A stretch of 64,000 nt of DNA from Isoetes taiwanensis (Eukaryota; Streptophyta; Lycopodiopsida; Isoetales; Isoetaceae). The DNA lies in contig JAJEKV010000080.1 in NCBI GenBank assembly GCA_021234155.1, forward strand, positions 232,182 through 296,181. The letters run 5' to 3'. The notes beneath the pieces are model-generated. The model had not been told where the DNA came from and searched no databases. It was given only the letters and a program-made list of their open reading frames with translations. Of this stretch, positions 1 to 12,102 are shown in pieces (positions within the stretch are counted from its first letter, which is position 1; every line of letters starts with the position of its first letter). Made by a program: the position numbers and the translations under genes.

Positions 1-229
1 CCAAGTTTGCACCATGTTGTAACCATGCAAACATGCAAATTTGCTTAGGTTAAGGCATGAACCATTGACCATCCAATGATCTCAACACTCCTCAATGCCT
101 TAACGTTTCTGGTTCAGGTCTGCTTCCTTTGATAAAACATATTCTAATTTTTCAAACTCCTCCATTAGCCTGTATCTTTGTTGACAACGAGAACAGTTAC
201 AACTAGTTTAGCTTCAGCTCATTGAATCT

Positions 230-2990
230 GCTCTCTCTTAGAGGTTTTGTAAAAATATCAGCCAGGTGAAGATTTGTGTGATTGTATTCAAGTGAGACAA
301 TTTCGCTTTCCACAATACTTCTTGTTTGATCTCTAATTCATTTAATAAGCTCCTCAACCAAGTTATTTCCTTTGTTGCTAAAGTTGCAACTGCATATTCT
401 GCCTCAGCAGTTGATAATGCTATGACAGTCCGTTTCTTGCTTTTCCATGCAATAACTGCTTCACCTAGCATCATAGCATATCCGGAAGTAGATTGTCGTG
501 TATCAAGATCAGTAGCTCCCCAGTCTGAGTCAGTATATGTACTTAGATTCAAATCCTTAGAATTGTAAACTAATCCATGATCTGATGTACCTTTTAGATA
601 TTTTACCACAAGCTTGGCAACTATTCAGTGGCCTCTTCCATAATTGTTACAAAATCTACTCAGCATATTTACTGCATAGGTAATGTCTGGTCTGAAACCA
701 TTTGCCAAATATATTAAACAACCAATCAATTGTCTGTATGGTTCTTTTTTTACTAGTGATACACACTTTAGCATGTCGCAATATAGGTGCTAGTTTAGTG
801 TTGATTGCCCTTCAAGCTGCCCTTCATTACCCTTCTCTTGCCTTTCATTGCCCTTCAAAAAATATTGGGATGTACTTTATTTAGGAATAACATAATGAAC
901 ATATTGGCAATGTGATTACTGATCACACATGTTACTTATGAACGTGCTGATTTAGTGCTTGAATTTTGTTTTTTTGTGCACCACTAACAAAAATACACCC
1001 GTATGGAACCTTTTCCATTTCTGCTACTTCTGCTGCCAATTTGGGATACATGTCCTTACATATCTTCTGACCTGGCACAATAGGAATTTTTGCAGAGCCA
1101 TTCTGAATTTCTTTAACAAATTATGAATACTCTTAGTTTGTTTTAAATAAAGCAAGCCCTTCTCCTTGTCTCTTTCAACTTCCATCTCTAAAAAACTCTC
1201 TAGTTCGTTAAGATCTGTCATTTTAAATTTCTTCTATAGGATACTTTTGCATTGCTCCATGCATTGCGTATTAGTGGCTGCCATAATGCAGTCATCAATG
1301 TAAAGTGCAATTTAGACAATAATCTTTTCCATCTTTATACATACATAAATTGCCATCTATCTCAAGCTTATTAAAACCTTGTGCTTTCAAATAATTATTC
1401 ATACACTTGTACCATTGTCTAGGTGATTGCCTTAACCCACAGACTGCTGATTTAACTTCCAAACATAATTTTTACCAATCTCAAATCTTGGGGCTTGATT
1501 CATGAAGATTTCTTCTTCTAGATCAGGATTCAAAAATGCCATGGATATATCCATGTGATGTAACTTTAGATTCTTTGCATTTGCAAGTGTTAGAATAGCC
1601 TAACACTTGTCAATTTCACTATGGGATCAAATGTCCCATCAAAATCGAATCCTTTTCTTTGAGAAAAACCTTGAGCCACAAGCCTCGCTTTGAATCTTCT
1701 AGATTTACCATCTGGGGCAGTTTTGATTCTATATATCCATCTGGGTCTAGGTACAATCTCATATGTTTTATTATCTTCAAAGGATCTCATTTCAGCCAAC
1801 ATGGCCTCTTTCCATTCTATTTTATTATCTGTCTCCATAGCTTTCTCAAATATCTGAGGAACATCCCTTAATACTGCTAACATGTTTAATAACTCCTCTT
1901 CTCTTTGCAACCTTTTGTTTTTTCCAGTGGCCAGCCTGCCATAGTCTTCATCCCCTTGTTTCGCCTCCTCAATTAATCTTTGTGCTTCGCCCTTTCTTTC
2001 TTTTTTTCCAGTGACCTGATTCTCAATGTGCTCAAGCACATCCTTTACATTTGTGGCTGCTAGAAATTTTCTGTTGCATCTTCTTGTTGACTCCTTTCAG
2101 CATTACATTCTTCCCCATCACTAATGTCATATCATAATAAAAAATACCAGTCTTATTATCAGATTTCAGGTTGGTTGTATCATCACAAGCTATTTTATTT
2201 TGAGCTCCTTTAAATTTTTTGTAAAGAGTATATTCTTCAAATGACACATCTCTGCGTATAATAATCCTTTTTGTGTTCAGCTCAAACATTTGATACACTT
2301 TACTCTCTAGATTATAACCTACTAAAATCGCAATCTGTGATCTGATCATCCAGTTTCTTTCGAGCCTCTTCAGGCACATGTATATAGCCCAAGCATCCAT
2401 AGGCCTTAAATTTAGAAAAATCAAAACATATCTCTGGATTTCAAAGCTCTTCGCGAGGTCTTCCAACTATACTGGTATTTGGCAATCTATCTTGGATATA
2501 TATTGTGGTTTATACTATCTCTTCCCACAGATAATTCGGTAGACCAGAATGCCTTGTTCTTGTAGCATTTAGAATTGTACGGATTTTTCTTTCTAAAATT
2601 CCATTCTGCTGTGGACTATAAGTGCATGTTAACTGCCTTGCAATGCCATCCAACCTACAGAATGCTCTAAATCTTCCTACGATGCATTCTCCACCCCTGT
2701 CACTTCTCAAGCACTTTAATTTCTTTCCTATCTCTCTTTCACTTTCAGCCAGAAATTGTTTGAATGCATCATAACAGTCTTTTCTCTTTCTTGGCAAATA
2801 ACACTTACATCTTCTGCTATCGTCGTCCACAAAGGTAAGAAAATAACCTTTTCCAGTTCTTCCTTGTACATTAATGGGCCCATAAAAGAAGGGCAACAAC
2901 GTAACATAATTTAAGCTTAGGTCAAATATGAGAAAGGATGAATGCTGGGCATGGGAACAAATGCAACAAGAAATAACCATAGGGTGCAAG
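230..2990 (-). mobile_element. Ty1/copia retrotransposon pol fossil
   Basis: Reading the minus strand, pol pieces occur in copia order. Integrase core lies at about 2,990-2,030, with signs such as CLRSDRGGEC and YSPQQNGILERK. Reverse transcriptase lies at about 2,040-1,020, with [19 protein letters not shown] and [14 protein letters not shown]. RNase H lies at about 610-240, with YTDSDWGATDLDTRQSTSGY and ALSTAEAEYA. The order integrase-RT-RNase H is that of Ty1/copia and not Ty3/gypsy. The element is clearly broken, with at least several breaks, and looks old. I found no LTR pair, gag or primer-binding site in the window, so it is a truncated internal fragment; its left part may continue beyond position 1. 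It is a fossil with no expected activity. Confidence 0.9.
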
Positions 2991-5900
2991 GTGAGGTAAG
3001 GTTATGGTCAATGATATAGGGGAGATGAAGGGCGAGAGTGTCAAGGTTAGAGCGGAATTCTTGAGGTTGACGATATGACAAAGTGTGGCTAGCGAGAACA
3101 AAGGATCCAAAAAATGAAATATCTGGACAAGGCTGCAATAAGAATGTAAAAAATGTCAATGACAAGGATGGTGTCCATAGATCATGCCTGCAATGGAGTG
3201 TCAAACACAAATACATCATAACAAAAAAAAATTAGAACCAAAGAGGGTATGTCCAATATAAACCCATGCCACAAAAATGCAATGAAGTGCCAAATGCAAA
3301 TAAGTCATATGCACATAAAGCAAGTATAAAAGATGTGAAACGATATATGATAATGGGGTAAGGCTACAGCCTAAAACTGTAAAAAACAACAACAAGACAT
3401 ACAATGTAAACTTAAAATTGGCCAAATAAAACGTACTTGTAACAAAAATGTGCAATGCATTTGGAAAGCAATATGAAAATGTTAACTAAAAGAGAAAAGG
3501 TAGTTGTGGATGAGATGGCAGAAAGAAATTTGAGATGCCCCAATATAAATAACACTTACCAGAACGGGAACGAGGTTGAGGTAAAGGTGGAGCCATGGGA
3601 GTGCAAAGTCAAGAGGAAGGTCAAGAAGAAAAGTGGGATTGAAGGCAAATCAGATTCCCTAACGAGGAGGTTCACAAAGTGCGAGGAATGTGCATGAACA
3701 AGAATGGGAGAGCGAAGGTGGAGATTAAGAGTAGGCAAGGTGGGGTCAAGCTAGCAGAATAGAAGCAGGCAGTAATGTAGCTAATTAACGACTGTTTGGA
3801 AAAATGGAAAGCAGGTCCTGAAAGTGGAATTCGCTCTCAAGATCCAAGTGAGGCCCCTGATAATATGCTAAGAGGGTAGAGGAAACAACTGTCAAATATC
3901 AAGCTCACTTTCATACGAAAAATATGTACAGTATAAAGTTAACGCAAGTACCTAAAGCTCAAATGATGCATTTAAACTCAAATGATGTGTTTAAACTCAA
4001 ATGATGTATGATGAGTATGCACAGCAAGATGTAAACGCATAAACGATAAATTCAATAACAAACCTAGGTGCAACAATGGACAACTCGAGACATGTATCTC
4101 TGGAGATTTGGCCCAAATACAAAAAATAAAGCCACGACTGCCAACCTCGAGAAAATATGTAAAAGAAGCATGCAATCCAAAAACGAACCTAGATCACCTG
4201 ATATGTAATGCAAAAATTCAAATCCAAGTGGAAGTCAGATGCAGAAAATGGAATTCAGGATTGACAAAATATGTGCAAATATAGAAGAGCAATAAACAGA
4301 AAATAGTGGATAAAGATTTCCATGACCAAAATCAACACAAGAAAACGTATATTCTAAATATTCCAAATAAGAAATCACAAAAATAGCTAGATGAATGAGG
4401 CAAGATTAACTCTCGAAAAGCATGATATACGTGCAAAAAGATCTCAATAGCCAGCTAGAAATGGACTCCCCGAGACAATTAGAATCAGGCAAGACTAGCA
4501 CAATGGGTAGGCTTGAGGGTATTTTTATAACGGTTCCAAAAGAGAAGATAATCTGACGAAATTGGAAAAGATTTGGCAGACGTACATGATGGTCCCTAGT
4601 GAATGGTATGATGATAGAAACGGCCAGTGTCTCTGAGGAGCACTGGTCGCGGCATGGAGTGCCTAGGTGAGGGATCTTCCTTGTTGATTGCTTATTTTTC
4701 TCTTGCTTTTCCAACAGTTTGGCCACAAAGGAGCCATTGAGGCAAGCAACTCGGGGTTTTGCTCTGTAAATTTCAGTAGAATGTTGTGGAGGGATGCAAG
4801 ACTGGAGGCATGATAGTTCTATCTGTGGAGTTTGTGTGATAGCTCTGTGTGTGGGGTGAGGTATGTGACATGGGCTAGTGCTTTTTTTGCGTTTTGCTAC
4901 TTCCTGCAGGCATGAGATTCGAAGCGCCAAAGCAGAAATCTTTGCAGATTTCTCCATTTCATAGATTCATCAACCAAGTTTCCGTTTGTTGTAATTGTCT
5001 CGTCCTTTTGCAGTTTAGAATGTTCATTCATGAGATCCTCTAGTTATTTTGGTTTGTCTTGGTTTGTGAAGCATGCTTTCTTTTTTTGTAAATAGCTGGG
5101 TAGAATCCTCCAAGCCCTGTTTTGTAATTTAAGGATCATGTAATAAGGCTTCTATCATCCACAGAGACCAATTGGCCTATGGGACCCAAATGAGTCCGGG
5201 TTTACCCCTCCCCCCGGGGCCCAAATGCCCCGAAGGGTTGTTTGGGAGATTGGCATGCTGTTATTTTTTCTTTGTGGCTTTTGGTGGGACCGGTTTGGCC
5301 TGGAGGTTTGAATCCTCCAAGCCCTGTTTTGTTGTTCTCTGTTCTTTATGCTTTGTTGTTTGAGCTTAGGGGGTGGCTTTGTAGTTGGAGGCTTCAAAGA
5401 CGCACAGATTCTATTGCTTGGGTTGCATGTTCCAGGTGATGGGCTTCCGGATTTATCTGATCTAAATATCATAAATTTTGAATCTTTGGGCTGAAAATAT
5501 TTCGGAATAATATGATATTATGTTTTCATCCATTGGCTCTTGTTGATTTAATTTGCACCATTAGAAGTGTCGTTGGGATGAAGATAAAAAAAGGCTAGGC
5601 TCTTGATCTAGCACAAGCAAGGAAATATTCTCCCCATCAATGGTCGGCAATAGAAGATGAAAACATTTCCATTATATGGTTATATCCCATTATATGGTAA
5701 AGAGGGTCAAATAATTAACTAAAGGCACATATACTCTATGCATGACTAAATATATTAAGTAATCATAGTTCTCTATTTGCCTAGATCTTCATTTGTGTCA
5801 TAAAACTGAGAACCATTAAGTATAATGGATAAATGAACTAAGATGGTGATTTGTTGAGTGGTTCGCTAGAAAATAAGTTGATAAAGAAGAAGAAGAAGAA

Positions 5901-6340
5901 GAAGAGATGTATTTCTGATAACTAGCATATATTTTACAAATAGTATGCACGCATTGATAGAGATAAAAGATTTTTATTTTTTATAGCTTGTTAGACATGA
6001 GCTATATGATTGCATACAATCATGAACATGTTGCCAAGATAAGTATGCTTGGCATTCAGATAAAGCCATTTGACTTATGAACATTGTTGGGTGCATTGTC
6101 TTTAGTTTGCTCGACTTCTGTACAAAATGATAAGGTTATCGAGGGATTGACCGAGATAACTTGGATTGCTAATATGGTTCTTTGCCAAGGCTAGCTGTTC
6201 CCATGTTTCCTTAGAAAGTTCGTTTCATTAGTCTTACCAGTGACGTGCCTTGTCTAATGGTAAATGTTTTAGAACAGAAAATATGTACTAATTTAATACA
6301 TGATATGTAGCTTCAGGATAATGATGAAACACAAGATGAA
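2991..6340. other. Unassigned intergenic stretch
   Basis: I recognise no gene here. Short ORFs on both strands look like chance openings in T-rich or A-rich sequence. There is a short tandem repeat near 3,958-4,010 and a GAA microsatellite near 5,884-5,904. A phrase of about 22 bp (reading aatcctccaagccctgttt) occurs at about 5,105 and again at about 5,319, which hints at an old duplicated repeat. The 5,180-5,240 stretch is unusually GC-rich for its surroundings. Confidence 0.5.
3958..4010 (+). repeat. Short tandem repeat, about 20-bp unit
   Basis: Three near-identical units built on ctcaaatgatg plus a short T/A-rich spacer stand head to tail. No function is implied. Confidence 0.7.
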
Positions 6341-7437
6341 ATGGAGTTTATACCACCTCTCTGGAATAGAGATCTTGGACCTATGAGGTATGAGAAAAGC
6401 AAAATAAAATGCCCAAGTTATGATGCACAGATATTACGGTGCTGCATACGAAATCCTAATGTATATATGCTAATCATTGAAAAAGAGTCAATGAGAAAAG
6501 TTGAAGAATTGTCAGCCATTGCACATCTGCGCTTTAGTGACTGGTTAACTTTGGTACCCATAATTAATAAAGTTGGACCTGAATGGAAAGATGTCAGCAA
6601 CATAATAGAGAAAATATATCAGGAGCTTCGAAACAAAGTGTATAAATGGACCATAGAAGAAGATATAGCTAAGGAGAAATTCTTTCAAGGTGTACCAACA
6701 CTCGAAAAAGCTAATAAGTTTAAGAAATCATGCCTCCATAAAGTACTAGTAGATAAAATGGTACAAAAATAGGATGCGGACTTAGATGATGACCCCTTTA
6801 GAGAATCTTTGATGTCAGAAGAAGAAAAGGCTACCCTTGGCAGCAAGACAACTAATTAAAAAGTGGATGATGATACGAAGTTCAGCTTTACCCTTCACAA
6901 TAGTCTCATCATTTCCATTATACCTGAAAGGCTTATGGAAGAACATGCAATGTTCTGCAACTAAGGCCTTTAGTGTACCAAAAAAATTCGAGCAAGGCTG
7001 CTTGGGTCATGCTTGGAGAAAATGGTACAAAAATAGGATACAGACTTAGATGATGATCCCTTTGGAGAATCTTTGCTGTCAGAAGAAGAAAAGGTTACCC
7101 TTGGCAGCAAGACAACTAATAAAAAATTGGATGATGATACGGAGTTTGCTTTATCCTTCACAACAGTCTCATCTTTCCTATTATACGTAAAAGGCTTGTG
7201 GAAGGACATGCAATGTTCCGCAACCAAGGCCTTTGGTGTACCAAAAACTTTGGAGCCCTGGCACCACTAAGCAAGGCTGCTTGGATCATGCTTGGAGAAA
7301 TCACTCCTGAACAGGAAAACATGGCCAAAGCAGCACCTGAAAGAATGCAACACAAGGAGAGGATAAAACTCAGAATTGACCATAGGTTTGATAAGAAATG
7401 CATTAAAGATGACTACGTTTATGTAAGACAAATCTAA
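6341..7437 (+). CDS. Unrecognised ORF with duplicated 3' part
   Basis: The first open stretch (6,341-6,772, 143 codons) starts MEFIPPLWNRDLGPMRY and is rich in charged residues; I recognise no domain. It is followed at once by two tandem copies of a segment of about 265 bp. Each encodes an acidic peptide near DLDDDPF-ES followed by SEEEK-TLGSKTTN, and each also ends with VQK-like sequence. The duplication and the stops between pieces suggest a degraded gene or transposon-borne fragment. Another open stretch follows at 7,445-7,750 (MAYSTNPKNSFYLKRDGGA) and may belong to the same unit. Function unknown; low confidence that it is expressed. Confidence 0.3.
6773..7300 (+). repeat. Tandem duplication, about 265-bp units
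   Basis: The segment from aggatgcggacttagatgat (about 6,772) to the tgcttggagaaa phrase near 7,020 is repeated from about 7,036 to about 7,300 with scattered differences. Both copies contain ggcagcaagacaactaat and aaggcctttggtgtaccaa-like phrases. By eye they are roughly 85-90 percent identical, so the duplication is not very recent. Confidence 0.75.
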
Positions 7438-7750
7438 GGGACACATGGCATATTCAACAAATCCAAAGAATAGTTTCTACTTGAAAAGAGATGGAGGAGC
7501 CCGTATTTGTGAGTCCAGAAATAAAGGAAATGACTGTAAAGATAGCATGATATGGCTGGACCATGCTATTTGGTATATATTTAATAACTTGGACGACATT
7601 TTTCCAGACATGTCAGTGGTGGCCCAAACGGCAACTATGAAGAAATTCATGAACACAAATCCCCCCTTTGAGGGCAAGGTTTTTTTTATATTTCATATTA
7701 GAAGAAATACATTAGGTAAGTATATCCTGGTCAATATACCAAAAACATAA

Positions 7751-8761
7751 GACTAGATCTTGAGAGATCCGATCCATCATATCCAAAAGAAAAAACATGA
7801 TACTTATAAAATGGAACCATGTATTGTATAAAGCAACAAAAGGACCTTAAAGAAAAGGATAATAAGAGTAGACATGATAAGTTTTAGGATGATTCCAGAA
7901 CAGTATCATTCCTGTCATGCAGCATTGAGAAGATCTTGAACAGTGAGATCAGCAACTTTACGTTTCCCAAACATGTTCAGCATCATAGTCAAATCATCAC
8001 TGGAATAGTTTGTGAAATCCAATAGGAGCAGGATGTGTGCCTCTCTTTTCTGCTGCCACATATGGAACATATTCAGAAAGTAATGTCTAAGCCCATTGTA
8101 CCTCCAAATCTATTTTCTCTTTAGCATTTTTGATGGCTAGAGCATGGATCATTTCTTGCTTCAATTGGATGAAGAGGTCTTCCATTTCTGCTTTGGACAA
8201 CCTAGCATCCTCATCATTCGAGTTCTCAGCTGTTCCCACTTCCCTGGTTGAGCTCCCAGCTCTATTGAGTCTCTTCATGGCATCTCTATAATACATCATC
8301 AGAAATAGTTAGTTTCACAACATAAAATTCATTAATCCTTGGAAGGTTCCTATACTATTACATTCAGTATCATAGTTTTTCCCCTTTAGAATTTTATGAG
8401 CCATGACTGATATCCGAATGAGATCCAAGAATGTTCTTCAACCATATCAAAGAGGGAGTGTGGTGCCCCATCACCACCCTGTTCCTGTGTAATCAAATGG
8501 CCCAGCAAATAAAAGTTCGAGGGGTGTTGACGAATTTATTTCATGCTTCCCAAAAACTGAGTAAATTGATCGCACCTGGAGCTTCTCTATTGATCTGTAC
8601 AGCCCAACTCCAAAATTCCAGCAGCCATGAACATGTAAAGACATGGTTTGAACTTTCCACTTCACCACATAACTGACAATGACTGGGAATACTAAAGGAC
8701 AGTATAATAACCTTTATTTCATATCTGGAAATTAGGAAGACTTTAACTAATATGACACTTT
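7751..8761. other. Unassigned; one small charged minus-strand ORF
   Basis: No recognised gene. A minus-strand ORF at 8,299-8,087 (70 codons) encodes a hydrophilic, coiled-coil-prone peptide (KAEMEDLFIQLKQEMIHALA), and the sequence upstream of its ATG could be intronic. It may be an exon of a lost gene. Nothing else is supported. Confidence 0.3.
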
Positions 8762-8997
8762 GTAGGCAGTAGACCCTTGGAGTGATCAGAAAATAACGTT
8801 TCCCACATGCATGATGGCTATTATATGTGAAAAAATCATTAAACCAGTAGTCTTTATGAAAAATCTATTGTAGGCAGTAGACCCTTGGAGTGATCGGAAA
8901 ATAATGAATCCCACCTGCAGGATGGCTATTATGTGTCGAAAAAACATTAAACCAGTAGTCTTCATGAAAAAACATTAAACCAGTAGTCTTCATGAAA
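8762..8997 (+). repeat. Tandem duplication, about 108-bp units
   Basis: A unit starting tgtaggcagtagacccttgg occurs at about 8,762 and 8,871, each ending with aaaccagtagtcttyatgaa. The last 25-28 bp are then repeated once more at about 8,970-8,997. The copies are about 90 percent identical by eye. Non-coding. Confidence 0.8.
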
Positions 8998-10050
8998 AAT
9001 CTTGAAGCAGGTTCTAGTTTTAATATTAGAAGAAAAACAAAAATAGGAAGAGAAAGAACAAATATGAGCAACATGAGTAAGGGATGTACTTCCCCCTAGG
9101 ATTATTGCACCATAAAAAATGAATGGAACAAGTTTGGCTAAAAATGTAGCTATTGTACAAATTGGAACACCAGGTACAACGGAAAAGTCTATCAGAAAGG
9201 TCAGCCATGTGCCAGACATCAAAACAAAGGATGGGGTCATGCAGCAACTAGACTATGACAAATAGGCGTGTCTTCTATTTGGCTAAAAAGGTTTATTTGG
9301 CAGCACTAGCAAAATAAATACATTTTGTATTTTATTTGCATTGGATTATAAAATAACTGAATATTAGATCTGATCTTTCCATAGAGGGAAGTAATAATAG
9401 ACATAGTAAGCTAGTATGCTATACATCCATACTTAGCTAAGATGAAGACAAAAAGATCCCTTGAGTGAGCTCGCCTGGGTCGTAGATAATAGGAATAATT
9501 TGTTGAATAGTTTTTTAATGTTTGCAAATTTCTAGATCCATCCAAGTGGGCTGCCAAGGTAGACATCATATATGTGAAACACAGGAAAAAGGGGTAAAAA
9601 GCCGCTAGTGGGGTGCAAAAAAAGGCACCCCAGCACACATCACTCTATTCCAGCCCGTCAAGAATAAAAGGACTGGTACAAGCATTAATGATTGGCGGCC
9701 ACGTCAGTCCTAGGCAGTAATGATGGGCGGCCACATCGGTCCTAGGATTTTTGAATTCTTGTCCTAGTATGTTTTTCATTTTCTGTACTCTGTTCTATTC
9801 CTGTGCCAAACTTCGCTCATCAATCCAAACTTTGCTCGCATTTTGCGCTCGATTTGGTCTGTCATCCCAAAAATCTCGCCGAAAGATGACTAGAAAGATC
9901 CGGGATCGTCCTCAGAGGTCGGCTAGTGCCTAGAAACTGCTCAACCAAGGGTAAGTTCTTTGAATGTTTTTTTGAGTTTGAATTTTCGAGTTTGAATGGG
10001 CTCTAATTTCCAAGTCTAAATGAGTCCTTATTTCTGAGTTTGAATGGGTA
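8998..10050. other. Unassigned stretch
   Basis: No gene recognised. A short direct duplication built on gcggccac and cggtcctagg / cagtcctagg lies at about 9,696-9,748. An ORF at 9,751-9,933 has no recognisable domain. Confidence 0.4.
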
Positions 10051-10059
10051 ACAGGTAAA

Positions 10060-11260
10060 GCGAAACGTTCCAGTGAGATTGGACCTTCCAGAATGTTTTA
10101 CACTGGAGGACTATAGGGATCATACGGGTTTGAATGCCCATGGGCTCACACCAAGCACTGTGCAGTATAAAGATATAACTCCAGCAGACTTGAAGGATGT
10201 TTGGAATTCGAATGGGGTGATTCGACCAAAGATGTCACTCGATTTGATGAGGCAGAGCAAGAAGACGATCTAATCGAGCTTCTCAGCTTATTTTATCCAG
10301 AAAAGTTGAAGAACAAGGAGGTTAGGAAGACAGTTGCGTATCTTTTTGCTTACAATCATTGCAACAAGGCAAAGGAGAATCCAGAGAAATATCAGGTAAA
10401 CTGGGTCGTTGTTGCTATGTGGTCCCAAAAATTTAAAAAAGGAGCAAGGCCGACTCTGAGCCAGCATCCTTGCAGCAACCTTGTAACTGTCCACACAGTG
10501 AAAATAGAGGGTTGGTCTTACCAAATCCAGATCCAGTTTCTGCACAAACCCCTTGCCCATCCAGCCTTGTTGGCCAATATTGCAACAATGGAAAACAGAC
10601 TGGCCATATTGGGCACAACGGTGGAGAGACTTAAATTGCAGCTGGATGAAGTGGATGAGAAGGCTAAGGAATCCAAAGCTTCTTCAAAGACTTACATGGA
10701 TACTCAAAAGGCAATTGAAGAGGCTACAGAAGAATTGAGGGAAGCTGAAGAGAGACAAGAGGACGATCCAGAAAAGCAAACTACAATTTCAAAGGTCTAG
10801 GGAGACCTCTTTGGGCTTAGGTTTATGCTTCAGAGACTAAGGGAAATGCGTTGTGGACCAGTGAACTAAGATTTGATAGACAGGCTAATTGATCTACAAG
10901 GTCAACTTCAAGATAACGAGAACCTCATTCTAGCCTCCCAGAGGTTCTTAAAGCACTTGCAGACCACTATAGAATTGACGAGGGGCCAATGTAATGCAGT
11001 TAGGGTTAACCCTGTGGAAGTCTATCGTGGTTTTGGCTTCTAGAAAGACTACAGTCTCTACCTGAAACTTAATTGTGGACATACCTGCCTTGCATACCAA
11101 TTCTGATCTCCAAGAACGCCTGCCTGAACTGTACAGAGGTCTGCCCCTTCCAAAATTGCTATTGAAAGAATTGGGTAAGGTCCAGTATGAGTCTGCAGTA
11201 AAAGAAGAAACTCATGTGCCTAAAATGCAGTCCAAAACCATGAACATAGAAGAGTGAAGT
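10060..11260 (+). CDS. Unrecognised coding remnant with a coiled coil
   Basis: Coding-like sequence runs from about 10,060 (RLDLPECFTLEDYRDHTG) through 10,800. It includes an acidic stretch (DEAEQEDDLIELLSLFYPEK), then NKEVRKTVAYLFAYNHCNKA, then a predicted coiled coil between about 10,585 and 10,780 rich in E, K, A and L. A further open piece lies at 11,075-11,257. The region is not open in one frame throughout. I recognise no family. The acidic N-part plus coiled coil could suit a transposon-borne protein or a degraded host gene; I cannot choose. A Helitron-like terminus lies just downstream (11,317), so the remnant might be part of, or cut by, such an element. Confidence 0.3.
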
Positions 11261-11316
11261 TGTGTATATGGGCGTTAAAGCCAAAGCAAAAACAGAAGCC
11301 ATGACATTTACTATTA

Positions 11317-11352
11317 CAAGAAATTTATCGCGGCGGCCAAGGCCTGCTGCGA
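11317..11352 (-). mobile_element. Helitron-like 3' terminus (hairpin family 2)
   Basis: Reading the minus strand, an imperfect GC-rich hairpin (11,351-11,329; stem about 10 bp with a GGCC core) is followed by an AT-rich spacer and TTTCTTG, then T and A residues. The same arrangement with a perfect hairpin occurs at 32,764-32,799. A subterminal hairpin 10-12 nt from a short terminal motif, with no terminal inverted repeat, is the Helitron signature, although CTTG departs from the usual CTRR. The 5' end was not found; the element would lie to the right. Confidence 0.45.
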
Positions 11353-12100
11353 ACATTTCTCTTGCCCAACTCGCGGCAAAGTAGATTTTTGTATCAAGTA
11401 AAAAAGGATCTCAGTTATGGGCTTGCAAAATTGAATTAAATGTGTCTAAGTTGGAGAACTATAATCTTCAAATTATTTCCCAAAAAAACTCAAAAGCCAT
11501 GCTTTTGGCCGCCGCAACCATTTGTTTTGTTCTATCCCACTTGCAAACGAAAAATGACTACATAAGATATTTTAGATATTACCAGCCTTGGGTATAATAA
11601 TTGGACTTCAACTAGATCAATAGGAAAAACATGCAGGAGTTGAACCTATATTCTTGCCATATGTTTCAGTGCCCATGTGATAAAAAGTTGTTGCTTTTAA
11701 TTATGGGGGCATTAACATAACATCTAACAATGTTTGCATGCCACGGAGCAAGGGGGCCTTAACATAACATCTAACAATGTATTGAGTTAGGAAACAATGT
11801 ATTGAGTTAGGCATTCGATTGTTTATTTGAAATTGCAATCTTATCTATAGTGATGGCATTAGTTTTTGCGTCGGAGAACGACGCGTGTTACGCCGCATGC
11901 GGCGTTCCCTCTCCCCCTTGCGGGAGTATTTTGGTCGTATGGTTTTCCCCACATTTTGAATTTCCTTTTGTTGCATTTTCCATGGCTATGGTGACCGACA
12001 ACATGGACGATCTGAGCTCTTCACCTTTACTCCCATGTTTTGGTATACTGTCGAACATTGCCCGGAGATATATTCTCCCACTCTCCTCCATTCCGTCTGA
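11353..12100. other. Unassigned stretch with a perfect palindrome
   Basis: No gene recognised. A short duplicated phrase (aacataacatctaacaatgt) occurs at about 11,714 and 11,763. The 16-bp palindrome ACGCCGCATGCGGCGT lies at 11,890-11,905 and recurs elsewhere in the window. Confidence 0.4.
11890..11905. repeat. 16-bp perfect palindrome, recurrent
   Basis: ACGCCGCATGCGGCGT is its own reverse complement and is followed by TCCCT. The identical palindrome is at 29,497-29,512 and 61,042-61,057, and related forms lie at 30,848-30,892 and 59,664-59,708. Confidence 0.8.
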
Positions 12101-12102
12101 AG

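Noticed and set aside
3216-3697. Small membrane-protein ORFs
   Set aside because: Low-complexity T-rich reading on one strand and A-rich on the other; no domain or start context.
5312-5330. B-box-like GGTTTGAATCC
   Set aside because: No A box at the right distance; part of a short duplicated phrase of unknown origin.
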